Assembly (NCBI GenBank): GCA_018829445.1
Contig: JAHJTV010000006.1
Coordinates: forward strand, 62,001-126,000
DNA: 64,000 bases
Direction of reading: 5' to 3'
Origin: a bacterium
GTDB lineage: Bacteria; SAR324; XYD2-FULL-50-16
Shown here: positions 24,157 to 32,391 of the stretch, piece by piece
Layout: the number at the start of each line of letters is the position of its first letter
Position numbering within the stretch: position 1 is the stretch's first letter
The notes under the pieces: generated by a model
Databases searched by the model: none
Told to the model about the DNA's origin: nothing
The model's input: the letters and a program-made list of their open reading frames with translations, nothing else
Translations under genes and position numbers: made by a program

Positions 24157-27108
24157 TTAACCCTGCCTGGCCCCATCGTCGGACTTTTTTGTCAAAGCGG
24201 AAGCCAAAACCATGATTGGATGAACGGCTTTTTGTTTTGTTCCGTCCTTAATCTGCTGGCGGCAGGAAGTACCCGCAGCGGCAATGATGGTCTGCGGTTT
24301 GGATTCACGGATGGCCGGAAACAGGGCCAGTTCGCCGATAGCCATCGAGATGTCGTAGTGCTCTTTTTCATATCCAAAGGAACCCGCCATACCGCAACAA
24401 CCGCTTTCGATCTCTTCCACAGTTGCATCCGGAATCAGACGCAACATTTGGATAACATTTCTGGCAGTACCAAAGGCTTTCTGGTAGCAATGGGTGTGAA
24501 CCTTGATATCTTTCATGGAAGCTGGTTTTGCCAGCGGTAAATCCAGCTCTCCTTTTTCATAAAGAGCTGCTATAAACTCTTCAAAGAAAAAAGAGTGTGC
24601 AGCAACCGTTTTTGACTCCTCTGTGCACAACAGGTCCGGATACTCATCACGCATACAGGCAATACAACTGGGCTCGACCCCGATGATTGGAATCCCCTGT
24701 TCAGCATATTCCGACAATATAGCCACATTCTGTTGAGCCAGCTTTTTGGCCTCTTTTAAAAGACCTTTTGATATCATGGGGCGACCGCAACATTTCCGAT
24801 TCTCAGCCAACAGGACTTTATAACCGGCGGCTTCCAGAATCTGAACGGCGGCAACGCCTAATTCAGGCTCATGATAAGTCAAGTGGCAGTCATCCCAGAG
24901 TACGACCTTTCCCCTCGAACTGTCTGAAGGTGTTACATGTTGTTGGAACCAATGACGGAAAGGTTTCGGAGCTAATTGAGGTAGTTGTCTGCGTTTATCA
25001 ATTTTTACCACCCGATCGAGAACTTCCCGAAACAGCCGATTGTTGTAAACAGCATTACTTACCCGAGGTGCCTTACTTCCAACCGCACTGGATAAAGGCA
25101 TTTTCCCGAACAAACGGCTTCGCAGGGGAACTCCGTGAATGGACTGATAATATGCCAAAAACTCATATTTCAACTTGGCCATATCAACCCGGCTGGAACA
25201 CTCATTGCGACAGACTTTACACTCCAGACACAGCTCCAGTGCCTTGTAGACATCGGGGTTGGCCAAACCATCTTTTCCCAATTGGCCTGTCATGGCGCCC
25301 CTTAAGGCGTTAGCGCGACCCCGGGTGGTATCCTTTTCATCGCGGGTAACTCTGTAGGAGGGGCACATGGTCCCTGAAACCTGAGATCGGCAGGTCCCCT
25401 GGCCATTACACATTTCAACCTGTTTTTCATATCCGCCATAATAGGAATAATCGAAATAGGTCTCTTTAGGCGCGTAAGGTGTTTGATATTCAGGGTGGTA
25501 CTGCAGCCAATCGGTATCCCATGGTTCAATCGCATCCACTACTTTCTGGGGATTGAACCTGTTGGCGGGATCAAACGTGTCTTTGACTTCTCTGAAAGCC
25601 TGATGGAGCTGTGGTCCATATAGCTGTTTGTTAAAAAAGCTTCTGGCCAGCCCCTCCCCGTGTTCCCCGGTAGTGGTTCCATAGTGAGCTATGGCAATCG
25701 ACATAATCTCTTTGGAAAGGATTTCCAGTCTTTTTAAACCTTCCGGTGTACGCAGGTTGAGAGATAAACCCATATGCAAACAACCCGCCGAAGCATGTGC
25801 ATCAAAGTTAATCTCTGTACCATATCGTCGACCCATCTCCTTCACATCCCGGGTATACGCTACCATCTCTTCCACCGGTACACTGGCATCATCAATCACC
25901 CAGATCAGTTTAGAATCACCGGGTGCGCTTACCAGCAGTCCAAAGGTTGATTTCCTGACACCCCAGACACGGGCTACTTCTTCTGGGGTTTTGCAGTAGT
26001 TGATGATATTTTTAAACCCATTTTTGGTTAAACTTCGCCGTAGCTTTTCCAGCTGACTATCCAACTCCGCTTGTTGATCCCCGTTAAACTCAACGATTAG
26101 TACAGACCCCGGCAAACCGTCTACAAATTTTTCCAAATTTGCCCGAAAAGAGGTATGGTCATGGGCAGCTTTTAGCACCGGATACGACATCAATTCAACC
26201 GCAGATGGCATGTGCTCCAGAATTAATGGTACATCCTTTAAGGCTAAAGCCAAATCATCATAGTGAAGAATCATCAGATTGACTTTTTTCGGCTTAGAAA
26301 CCAGGCCGAGCTTAATTTTGGTGATAGCAGCTAGGGTTCCTTCACTTCCCACAACCAAAGAAGCCAGGTTTAGCAGTCCGGACTTCAATTTGCCGTCTAA
26401 CAAACGATTTAGCCCGTAACCGGCCACATTGCGCCAGGTTTTTGGAAAATCGGTTTCAATATCCTGCTGATAAAGAGTGAGTATTTCAGGAATCTTTCGA
26501 TAGAGCTGCCCTTCTATACCCTCCCGTTTGGATAGGGATGGCAATTCTTTCAGGCTTTTGGCATTTAATAGTGTTTTTCGACCATCTGAAAGTACGACCT
26601 CCAATTCTTGAATATGATCAGCCATCATTCCATATTTAAACGAATGGGATCCTGTAGAGTTATTACCTGCCATACCACCAATCGTAGCAACAGCACTGGA
26701 AGAGGGGTCTGGCCCCACCATGAGACCGTTTTTTGACAGGTGAGTGTTTAGGTAGTCCAGGACAACTCCAGTTTCAGCCTCTACCCATTTCTCTTCAATA
26801 TTCAGGTTTATAATCCGGTTCAAATACTTAGAATGATCGATAACCAGCCCCGTCCCTACAGTCTGTCCGGAGAGACTGGACCCCCCTCCCCTGGGAATGA
26901 TCGGAATGTTGTATTTATTTGCCAGCTCTATTGTAGCACAAACATCATCTGTATTTCTGGGGATTACTACACCGACAGGAATCTTCTGAAAATCCGAAGC
27001 ATCTGTGCTGTATAAGTTCCGTGTCAGGAGGTCAAACCTTACTTCACCTCCCAACACCTTCTTCAATTCCTGTACCAATTCCTGCGTTTTTTGAGTTTTC
27101 TCGTGCAC
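24157..27108 (-). CDS. FAD/4Fe-4S D-2-hydroxyacid dehydrogenase (GlcD-GlcF fusion, YdiJ-like)
   Basis: A 983-residue flavo-iron-sulfur enzyme. Residues ~45-260 are the PCMH-type FAD domain (VGVVIPRNTDDVCATIELAN, IIPRGGGSSLSGQTVGTGLV, GPDPSSSAVATIGGMAGNNS). Residues ~270-540 are the FAD-linked oxidase C-terminal domain (HASAGCLHMG, GTTTGEHGEGLARS). From ~570 a ferredoxin-like part carries GTCRSQVSGTMCPSYRVT and CLECKVCRNEC. The end holds two CCG cysteine-rich domains (ENRKCCGRPMIS and GCCGMAGSFGYE). Length and order match E. coli YdiJ, a D-2-hydroxyglutarate dehydrogenase, and fused D-lactate dehydrogenases. It should oxidise a D-2-hydroxyacid to the 2-oxoacid and pass electrons to quinone or an electron-transfer protein. 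It is first in the likely operon with the lyase genes. Confidence 0.85.
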   Translation of the reverse strand: MHEKTQKTQELVQELKKVLGGEVRFDLLTRNLYSTDASDFQKIPVGVVIPRNTDDVCATIELANKYNIPIIPRGGGSSLSGQTVGTGLVIDHSKYLNRIINLNIEEKWVEAETGVVLDYLNTHLSKNGLMVGPDPSSSAVATIGGMAGNNSTGSHSFKYGMMADHIQELEVVLSDGRKTLLNAKSLKELPSLSKREGIEGQLYRKIPEILTLYQQDIETDFPKTWRNVAGYGLNRLLDGKLKSGLLNLASLVVGSEGTLAAITKIKLGLVSKPKKVNLMILHYDDLALALKDVPLILEHMPSAVELMSYPVLKAAHDHTSFRANLEKFVDGLPGSVLIVEFNGDQQAELDSQLEKLRRSLTKNGFKNIINYCKTPEEVARVWGVRKSTFGLLVSAPGDSKLIWVIDDASVPVEEMVAYTRDVKEMGRRYGTEINFDAHASAGCLHMGLSLNLRTPEGLKRLEILSKEIMSIAIAHYGTTTGEHGEGLARSFFNKQLYGPQLHQAFREVKDTFDPANRFNPQKVVDAIEPWDTDWLQYHPEYQTPYAPKETYFDYSYYGGYEKQVEMCNGQGTCRSQVSGTMCPSYRVTRDEKDTTRGRANALRGAMTGQLGKDGLANPDVYKALELCLECKVCRNECSSRVDMAKLKYEFLAYYQSIHGVPLRSRLFGKMPLSSAVGSKAPRVSNAVYNNRLFREVLDRVVKIDKRRQLPQLAPKPFRHWFQQHVTPSDSSRGKVVLWDDCHLTYHEPELGVAAVQILEAAGYKVLLAENRKCCGRPMISKGLLKEAKKLAQQNVAILSEYAEQGIPIIGVEPSCIACMRDEYPDLLCTEESKTVAAHSFFFEEFIAALYEKGELDLPLAKPASMKDIKVHTHCYQKAFGTARNVIQMLRLIPDATVEEIESGCCGMAGSFGYEKEHYDISMAIGELALFPAIRESKPQTIIAAAGTSCRQQIKDGTKQKAVHPIMVLASALTKKSDDGARQG

Positions 27109-27205
27109 AACAATTATCTCTTTTTATTAAGGTTTCAAGCAAAGATTGCCTGGCGTGATGTCAAAGAAGGGACGCAACAGTTTCTGGTAACCGGCAAAAA
27201 GGCGA

Positions 27206-27381
27206 CCGATTCGAGGTCCCTTTTAATCAAAGGGTCCCCTTGCTGAAGGGATTTTCGAGAGTTCCCTCTACCTTGACGATCACATCATCCTTCGTATAGT
27301 CATTAATGCCGCAAGTAGCCATACAGATACAGCAAACGGTTTTTTGATCTCTATTGCTGTTTCAACACCCGGTATTTTACC
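27206..27381 (-). pseudogene. Molybdopterin oxidoreductase, N-terminal remnant
   Basis: Translating the minus strand of this otherwise gene-free 488-bp gap gives GKIPGVETAIEIKK, then after a frameshift CCICMATCGIN, followed by VIVKVEGTLENPFSKGTL, a TGA, and LKGTSNR. This is the [4Fe-4S]-binding N terminus of a molybdopterin oxidoreductase (C-x2-C-x3-C ... GTLC-x-KG). The fourth ligand Cys codon reads TGA. The intact homologue at 34840-36975 has the same opening (NTGIEIRKTICAIC). The remaining 600-plus residues are absent, so it is a scar of deletion. The rest of the gap (27382-27596) shows nothing. Confidence 0.7.
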
Positions 27382-27596
27382 TTAATCATTTGATCTTTTA
27401 TCAATTTCATTATCTCTTTCCACAGAGTTTTATTAGCGACGTCACCCGTGTTGACTTCGCCATTTACAATTACTCAGAAATGAGGTGACAACTGTGGCTG
27501 AATGAACAGCGTATCTACAGGTCCCATCCTTGATTGATTGACGGCATGAGGCGTCCCAACAGTAGCGACTATTATAGCTGGGCCAGAACGGTATGA

Positions 27597-28874
27597 CTAA
27601 GGCATCATCAATCGGGGCAAAAATAGAGATATTTCGGGAATATAAGTAATCAACAACAAACCCCCAATCATTAATATTAAAAATGGCATTACCGCCTTGC
27701 CGACCTGGGTCAGGGATTTTCCGGTAAGACCCATAGCTACGAATAAATTGATCCCAAAAGGGAAGGTGAGAAAGCCCAGTTCGATATTAACAATCATCAT
27801 GATACCATAGTGAACCAGGTTGATATCAAACGCTCTCAAAGCTACAATCAGAATCGGCGAAATAACAATAATGGCAGAGACAATATCCATAACGCAGCCA
27901 ACCAGGAGCAGAAAGATATTGATCACCAAAAGAAAAACGTACTTATTGGAGATATGTGCCATAATAAAATCGGCTGCGATGTTCGGCAATTGCTCCCGCG
28001 TTAACAGCCAGATGAAAGTCATTGCTGAAGCAATGATAAAAAGCAGGGCCGTTGACATGATAACTGAATCCTTCAGTACCTTATGAAATCGCTTAAAAGA
28101 CATGTCCCGGTAGATAAAAACCTCTACAAGAAGAGCATAGATCACTGAAACCGCTGCAGCCTCAGTAGGTGTAAAAACACCCGAGTAGATCCCGCCTAGT
28201 ACAATCACCGGCATAGCGATCCCCCAAGAGGCAGAAACTATCAATTTAACAGCCTCCTGGCGAGTATAGGTTTTGGTGGATTTCCAGTTGTGTTTTCTGG
28301 CCTTGATAACTGAATATACAACCAGAATACTGCCAATCATAAGTCCGGGTATAATGCCCGCACTGAACATGGCACCCACTGATTCATTCATCACCAGAGC
28401 ATAAAGCACCATGGGAATGGAGGGTGGAATGAGAATGCCGAGAGAGCCGGATGAGGTTAGCAGACCGACGCTGAAATTCTCGTCGTAGCCGTGTTTGACC
28501 AGGGCGGGGATCATGATGGTTCCGATAGCAATGACCGTGGCCGGACTGGAACCAGAAATCGCTGCGAAAAAGATACAGGCAAAAATCGCCGCAATGGCTA
28601 TGCCGCCAGGAAGCCGTCCCACCATTAATAGCATCACCTCCACCAGTTTTCTGGAGATGGAACCTTCGGCCATGATATTGCCGGCCAGAATAAAAAATGG
28701 AATAGCCAACAGAATAAAATTATCCATTCCATTGAACAATTGCTGTACTAACGCCTGCAGAGGAATGTCCAGGAAAAAATAGAAAGTGCTTCCACTCACC
28801 GCCAGCAATACAATAGCAATGGGAGTAGATATCATCAATAATCCCACAAACAGGACGACCATGAATGTTAACAT
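27597..28874 (-). CDS. dctM: TRAP transporter large permease, DctM
   Basis: A 425-residue membrane protein of the DctM family with about 12 hydrophobic segments. Family landmarks: ILAGNIMAEGSISRKLVE in the middle of the first half, ISGSSPATVIAIGTIMIPAL, SSGSLGILIPPSIPMVLYAL, and GVFTPTEAAAVSVIYAL in the second half, with LTFPFGINLFVAMGLTG near the end. It is the secondary sodium-driven carrier of a tripartite acid transporter. Its start overlaps the dctQ stop (TAATG). With dctQ and dctP it forms a complete TRAP set placed between the LarA-like racemase and the D-2-hydroxyacid dehydrogenase, so the substrate is probably a hydroxy- or dicarboxylic acid (inference). Confidence 0.93.
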   Translation of the reverse strand: MLTFMVVLFVGLLMISTPIAIVLLAVSGSTFYFFLDIPLQALVQQLFNGMDNFILLAIPFFILAGNIMAEGSISRKLVEVMLLMVGRLPGGIAIAAIFACIFFAAISGSSPATVIAIGTIMIPALVKHGYDENFSVGLLTSSGSLGILIPPSIPMVLYALVMNESVGAMFSAGIIPGLMIGSILVVYSVIKARKHNWKSTKTYTRQEAVKLIVSASWGIAMPVIVLGGIYSGVFTPTEAAAVSVIYALLVEVFIYRDMSFKRFHKVLKDSVIMSTALLFIIASAMTFIWLLTREQLPNIAADFIMAHISNKYVFLLVINIFLLLVGCVMDIVSAIIVISPILIVALRAFDINLVHYGIMMIVNIELGFLTFPFGINLFVAMGLTGKSLTQVGKAVMPFLILMIGGLLLITYIPEISLFLPRLMMP

Positions 28875-29392
28875 TAGAGGCTCCTTTTTTCTTTGGTATT
28901 TTCAAAAGGACTATTCTTGACAAAAGCGATGATGTGATCGATGAACAGGAGGAAAAATCTGAAACTAATCACAATCGAAAAAATACCAATGGGCAGATAA
29001 GGAACATACATGGGCATTTCAATGGCCGGAGTGATAGATTCGAAACGGTGGAGCTTTTCAATCTGCACCCAGCTGAAATAAAAGACTACAAACATGACAA
29101 TGCAGGAGACCAGGTTTGAGACCACATTCAGGACATGTTTGACACGGTTTGGCGCATATTGAACCAAGGCATCCATGGCAAAATGGGAGCCATACCTGAC
29201 GCAGATCCCTGCCCCGATAAAAGTTATCATAACCACCAGGTGGCGTGAAGCTTCCTCCACCCAATCGAAAGAGAGATTCAGTACATAACGCATGAAGACT
29301 TGAATTGAAGCTATAATAGCAACCAACAACAGGGCATAGCCAACAAACAATTCTTCAATTACATGTACTTTATTAATAAATTTCATCAACAT
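28874..29392 (-). CDS. dctQ: TRAP transporter small permease, DctQ
   Basis: A 172-residue protein with four hydrophobic helices. The DctQ signature is FDWVEEASRHLVVMITFIGA in helix 2 with the conserved E-E, followed by RYGSHFAMDALVQ. It stabilises the DctM subunit and contacts the binding protein. It is coupled to dctM by overlap of stop and start codons, and is separated from dctP by 124 bp containing a hairpin. Confidence 0.92.
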   Translation of the reverse strand: MLMKFINKVHVIEELFVGYALLLVAIIASIQVFMRYVLNLSFDWVEEASRHLVVMITFIGAGICVRYGSHFAMDALVQYAPNRVKHVLNVVSNLVSCIVMFVVFYFSWVQIEKLHRFESITPAIEMPMYVPYLPIGIFSIVISFRFFLLFIDHIIAFVKNSPFENTKEKRSL

Positions 29393-29467
29393 GATTGTCT
29401 ATTTTGTGTTTGTTGTTAAGCTTCTTCCAAATACCAGTTTTAAGGCATAAAGAATTACCGATAGAAT

Positions 29468-29500
29468 CAGTAACCCTTCCTTTGACAAGGAAGGTTACTG
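29468..29500 (-). terminator. Hairpin between dctP and dctQ
   Basis: cagtaacccttcctt and aaggaaggttactg form a 14-bp stem with a single bulged base and a 4-nt loop. It lies 17 bp after the dctP stop. It most likely protects or terminates part of the transcript, so that the binding protein is made in excess of the permease, as is common for binding-protein genes. Confidence 0.6.
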
Positions 29501-29516
29501 AATATATGAGTTTAAT

Positions 29517-30554
29517 TTATTGATACTGCTTGATCTTCTCTTGAAACAGTTGAAAATAACTCATCCCGGCAAAACGACCGTATTTTTTATCATTTGGAAT
29601 TTTGCCTGTTTCCTTTTCAAACCTGGCATAAACCGGTTGAACTGCCTCGACAAAGGCATCTCTTTCAGATTTTGAAAGATAGGTTACTTTGACTTTTCCT
29701 TCTGCTTCTAATTGACCAACTGTATCCGCAACTATATTCATGTTTTCCTCTCGGTTCTTTTGTACAGCCAGACGAGCTGCTTGCATCAGGATTTCCTGTT
29801 GTTCAGATGTCAATTTTCCCCAAGCGTTCACACTCATGAGCTTTATTGTCGACGAAAGACTGTATTGCAAAGATGTTGCGTAAGGACAAACCTCCGTGAA
29901 TTTCATCAGGATGGATGTATATAAGGGATTCTCCTGTGCATCGATAACACCCTGCTGCAAACCGGTATACACTTCACCAAAAGGCATGGGTACCGGGTTT
30001 GCACCCAGAGTCCGCCATGTCTCCATAAAGATGGGAGCTTCCATTACTCTGATTTTAAGACCCTTTACGTCTTCAGGTCGTCTAACTTCCCGCTTTATAT
30101 TGGTCAAATCTCTGAATTCATTTTCGCCATAACCAATCATGACAAGATCCTTTTTTCGTAACATGTCACGATAAATGTTAAAAAACTCCGTATCATGAAG
30201 AACACTGTAGGCAACACCACGGGAAGGCCATAAGAAAGGAAGATCAAGTAAACCTGTCGGAGCGGCAAAAGGAGAAACGACAGCAGAAGTTACATCTGCA
30301 ATATCCAATGTTCCACCTTGGACCTGTTCAACCATTGAACGGCCACTCCCTAATTGACCTAATGGGAAAACATCAATAATCACCTGACCTTTGGTTTTCT
30401 CTTTGACATATTCAGACAAGAAAAGGCTTGATTTTGCGTGGGGGTGAGTTGGTGGCGCAGATAGCCCATACTTAAGCCTGATTTCAGCAGAAGCGAAAGT
30501 ACAGAAGGACATCACGACAAGAATCGATAAAAAAAAGGATAGCGTGTTTTTCAT
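29517..30554 (-). CDS. dctP: TRAP transporter solute-binding protein, DctP
   Basis: A 345-residue periplasmic protein with a signal peptide (residues 1-23, cleaved after ASA). DctP-family features: LKYGLSAPPTHPHAKSSLFL at the start of the mature chain, VDVFPLGQLGSGRSMVEQVQ-like segment (DVFPLGQLG), and LKIRVMEAPIFMETWRTLGA with the conserved arginine that pairs with the substrate carboxylate, then MPFGEVYTGLQQGVIDAQEN. It delivers a carboxylated solute to DctQM. The gene is 92 bp after the racemase gene on the same strand. The exact ligand is not predictable by eye. Confidence 0.93.
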   Translation of the reverse strand: MKNTLSFFLSILVVMSFCTFASAEIRLKYGLSAPPTHPHAKSSLFLSEYVKEKTKGQVIIDVFPLGQLGSGRSMVEQVQGGTLDIADVTSAVVSPFAAPTGLLDLPFLWPSRGVAYSVLHDTEFFNIYRDMLRKKDLVMIGYGENEFRDLTNIKREVRRPEDVKGLKIRVMEAPIFMETWRTLGANPVPMPFGEVYTGLQQGVIDAQENPLYTSILMKFTEVCPYATSLQYSLSSTIKLMSVNAWGKLTSEQQEILMQAARLAVQKNREENMNIVADTVGQLEAEGKVKVTYLSKSERDAFVEAVQPVYARFEKETGKIPNDKKYGRFAGMSYFQLFQEKIKQYQ

Positions 30555-30597
30555 TTTGTTCTCCGTTTTTTGGTTTTTGAATGACTTGCTTCTTAAG

Positions 30598-30617
30598 CTT
30601 CCGGAACAATCCGGAAG
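30598..30617 (-). repeat. 8-bp hairpin between the racemase and dctP
   Basis: cttccgga and tccggaag are perfect reverse complements with a 4-nt loop. It sits in the 92-bp leader before dctP, with no T-run on the transcribed strand. Possible processing or attenuation site. Confidence 0.45.
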
Positions 30618-30646
30618 GGTTTTCGGGTTAAAAGAAATGCATTCGA

Positions 30647-31948
30647 TTAGCCCGAGTTAATACCGACAACAGGCAAAATAATGCCTCCTGAAGGAATCAC
30701 ATGCACCGTCGGGTTTGAGACAAAATTCTGACTTTGAAGAATTGCACTTTCAATATTGTCGGCATAAATACAACCGAGTCTTTTAACAGACTCTTCCGTA
30801 ATGTCTCTGGTAACTATTATGACATTGAAATCATTAAGTGTTAGCATGACCTGGGCCAGAGACATGTTCAGCTCCGGTGGAGCGTTTTTGATGACTGGTC
30901 GATTGTCGGCAAAGGACTTCAGTAGGGCATCAGCCAGATTGCCAATATGGTCTTTCTGAAACTGCTCGCAGGTTTCGAAATAGACATCTGGTAAGGGAAC
31001 AGTACAATCTGCAACCAGAATAATCACCCCGTTCTTGCGCGTAATCATGGCAGCGGGCGCAAAAGGTTTCATCATCTGGGGACCCTCCGAATAGGGAAAG
31101 GTTGAGATGATGGTTAGATCAGCCTTTTCGTTGAACGACCTGGAAACCGTCTCTCTGCAGATCCTGGCCCCCTCAAGATGTGCCAGCACCGGCTCACCGC
31201 AGACCACTTCAACCAATTGGTCATTATGATCCAGCACACTGTTGAGGATAAAATCGAGCCCGCCAGCCTTGGCCAGCTCGTTGACGATCCGGTGAAATTC
31301 ATTGCCGGCCAGATTCCCCAGGAAGGACTGACCAACAAAACTATATTTCAGATGATGTTCCAGAATCGAATCCATATCCGCCACGCCCGGAAATAGAATT
31401 TTGCAGCCGCCGCCAAACCCGTTCATTGGATGGGGAAAAATTGAGCCGATACCAATTCGATAGGTTGCTTCAGCCACGTGTCGATTGATTTTAACCGGTG
31501 TACCGGAGTCCAATTCCCCAATCCGTACCAGATCTCCTGCCTGGCAGTCATGATTAATAAAGGTGTAACGGGCGACAATCTCTTTGCCATATCCCATTTC
31601 CAACTCTGCCCGAGACAAAGCTCGATGAGTGCCAAGCGCAATAATTATTTTGATATTTTTGTCAGCTATACCTATGCTCTCCAGTTCGGTAAGAATCACC
31701 TGTAATAAATATTTTTTGGGAGAGTTACGGGTTAAATCCTCGATAATAACAGAGACTGTGTCTTCCGGAGTTAGTCGCTTATGTAAGTTAGGGGATGCTA
31801 TCGGATGTTTAAGTGCGGTTTCCGTTAACTGGAGTGGTAATGTATCACCAGGTCGATCCTCAAATTTGGCAAAGGTTAATTGCTCAAAAGATGACGGTAG
31901 CTCAAAAGAGATACGCCCGTTTAACGTTTTTATAAATAAAGTTCCCAT
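30647..31948 (-). CDS. LarA-like nickel-pincer 2-hydroxyacid racemase/epimerase
   Basis: A 433-residue member of the lactate racemase (LarA, DUF2088) family. Residues known to matter in Lactiplantibacillus LarA are present at nearly the same numbers: D71 and R74 (EDLTRNSP), H108 (LGTHRALSRAELEMGYG), H173 and K183 (HPMNGFGGGCKILFPGVAD) and H198/H199. K183 would carry the covalently bound nickel-pincer nucleotide. LarA homologues racemise various 2-hydroxyacids. No larB, larC or larE is in the window, so cofactor synthesis must be encoded elsewhere. It is divergent from a GntR regulator and upstream of dctPQM, so it would interconvert the L- and D-forms of the imported acid for the D-specific dehydrogenase (inference). 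Confidence 0.82.
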   Translation of the reverse strand: MGTLFIKTLNGRISFELPSSFEQLTFAKFEDRPGDTLPLQLTETALKHPIASPNLHKRLTPEDTVSVIIEDLTRNSPKKYLLQVILTELESIGIADKNIKIIIALGTHRALSRAELEMGYGKEIVARYTFINHDCQAGDLVRIGELDSGTPVKINRHVAEATYRIGIGSIFPHPMNGFGGGCKILFPGVADMDSILEHHLKYSFVGQSFLGNLAGNEFHRIVNELAKAGGLDFILNSVLDHNDQLVEVVCGEPVLAHLEGARICRETVSRSFNEKADLTIISTFPYSEGPQMMKPFAPAAMITRKNGVIILVADCTVPLPDVYFETCEQFQKDHIGNLADALLKSFADNRPVIKNAPPELNMSLAQVMLTLNDFNVIIVTRDITEESVKRLGCIYADNIESAILQSQNFVSNPTVHVIPSGGIILPVVGINSG

Positions 31949-32074
31949 AAAACCTTTCCGAAACCAAATATATCAGACAGTTAATAGTGAGTTTTGCGTA
32001 TTTACCTTCCAGTCATGATCTCAAATTTGAATAAAGGGCTGGCATAACTCCGTTTTCGTTTAACCAACCATAAG

Positions 32075-32085
32075 TGGTAAGACCA
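32075..32085. promoter_or_regulatory. Candidate GntR operator 1 (TGGT-N3-ACCA)
   Basis: tggtaagacca matches the FCD-type GntR operator pattern exactly. It is about 130 bp upstream of the racemase start and downstream of a leftward -10-like box, so a bound repressor would act as a roadblock. Confidence 0.6.
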
Positions 32086-32129
32086 AATATTACACTCGTT
32101 TTTCATTTTAATGGTTATGTAGTTTAGCC

Positions 32130-32135
32130 ATTATA
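32130..32135 (-). promoter_or_regulatory. Candidate -10 box for the racemase/TRAP operon
   Basis: Reads TATAAT on the minus strand, a perfect sigma-70 -10 hexamer. The -35 at the right distance is weak (gtcaaa, 17-bp spacer). It points toward the racemase gene with a leader of about 180 bases. Confidence 0.4.
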
Positions 32136-32260
32136 CAAAACTCTGTCTTATTTTTGACTTGACGAAAACTAGCCATTCAGCCCAATTATGTCAAGACATT
32201 TTTTAAGTTTTGTTTAATAGTATGTGAAATTACTTGACTGCTGGCTCTTATATGGTTATG

Positions 32261-32271
32261 TGGTAATACCA
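32261..32271. promoter_or_regulatory. Candidate GntR operator 2 (TGGT-N3-ACCA)
   Basis: tggtaatacca, a perfect match to the same pattern as operator 1. It lies just upstream of a TTGACT -35-like hexamer (32276-32281) for the rightward regulator gene. Confidence 0.65.
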
Positions 32272-32296
32272 ATTATTGACTTATTAGATTATGTTC

Positions 32297-32307
32297 TGGT
32301 ATTACCA
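32297..32307. promoter_or_regulatory. Candidate GntR operator 3 (TGGT-N3-ACCA)
   Basis: tggtattacca, a perfect match, centred 36 bp from operator 2. It overlaps the likely -10 (TATTAC, 32300-32305) of the regulator gene, as expected for autorepression. Confidence 0.65.
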
Positions 32308-32391
32308 ATTTAACAATGCAATTTATTTCGCTCTGCCAGTCAATAAACGGCACGATATTTTTAAGAAAAAAACACATTCAGGACTGTTTCC

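Noticed and set aside
24768-25313. 181-codon plus-strand open frame
   Set aside because: Antisense to the well-supported FAD/Fe-S dehydrogenase; no own motif.
27250-27262. TGA in the molybdoenzyme remnant as a selenocysteine codon
   Set aside because: The position is a 4Fe-4S ligand, not the metal ligand where selenocysteine occurs. The remnant also has a frameshift and no body, so the TGA is simply decay.
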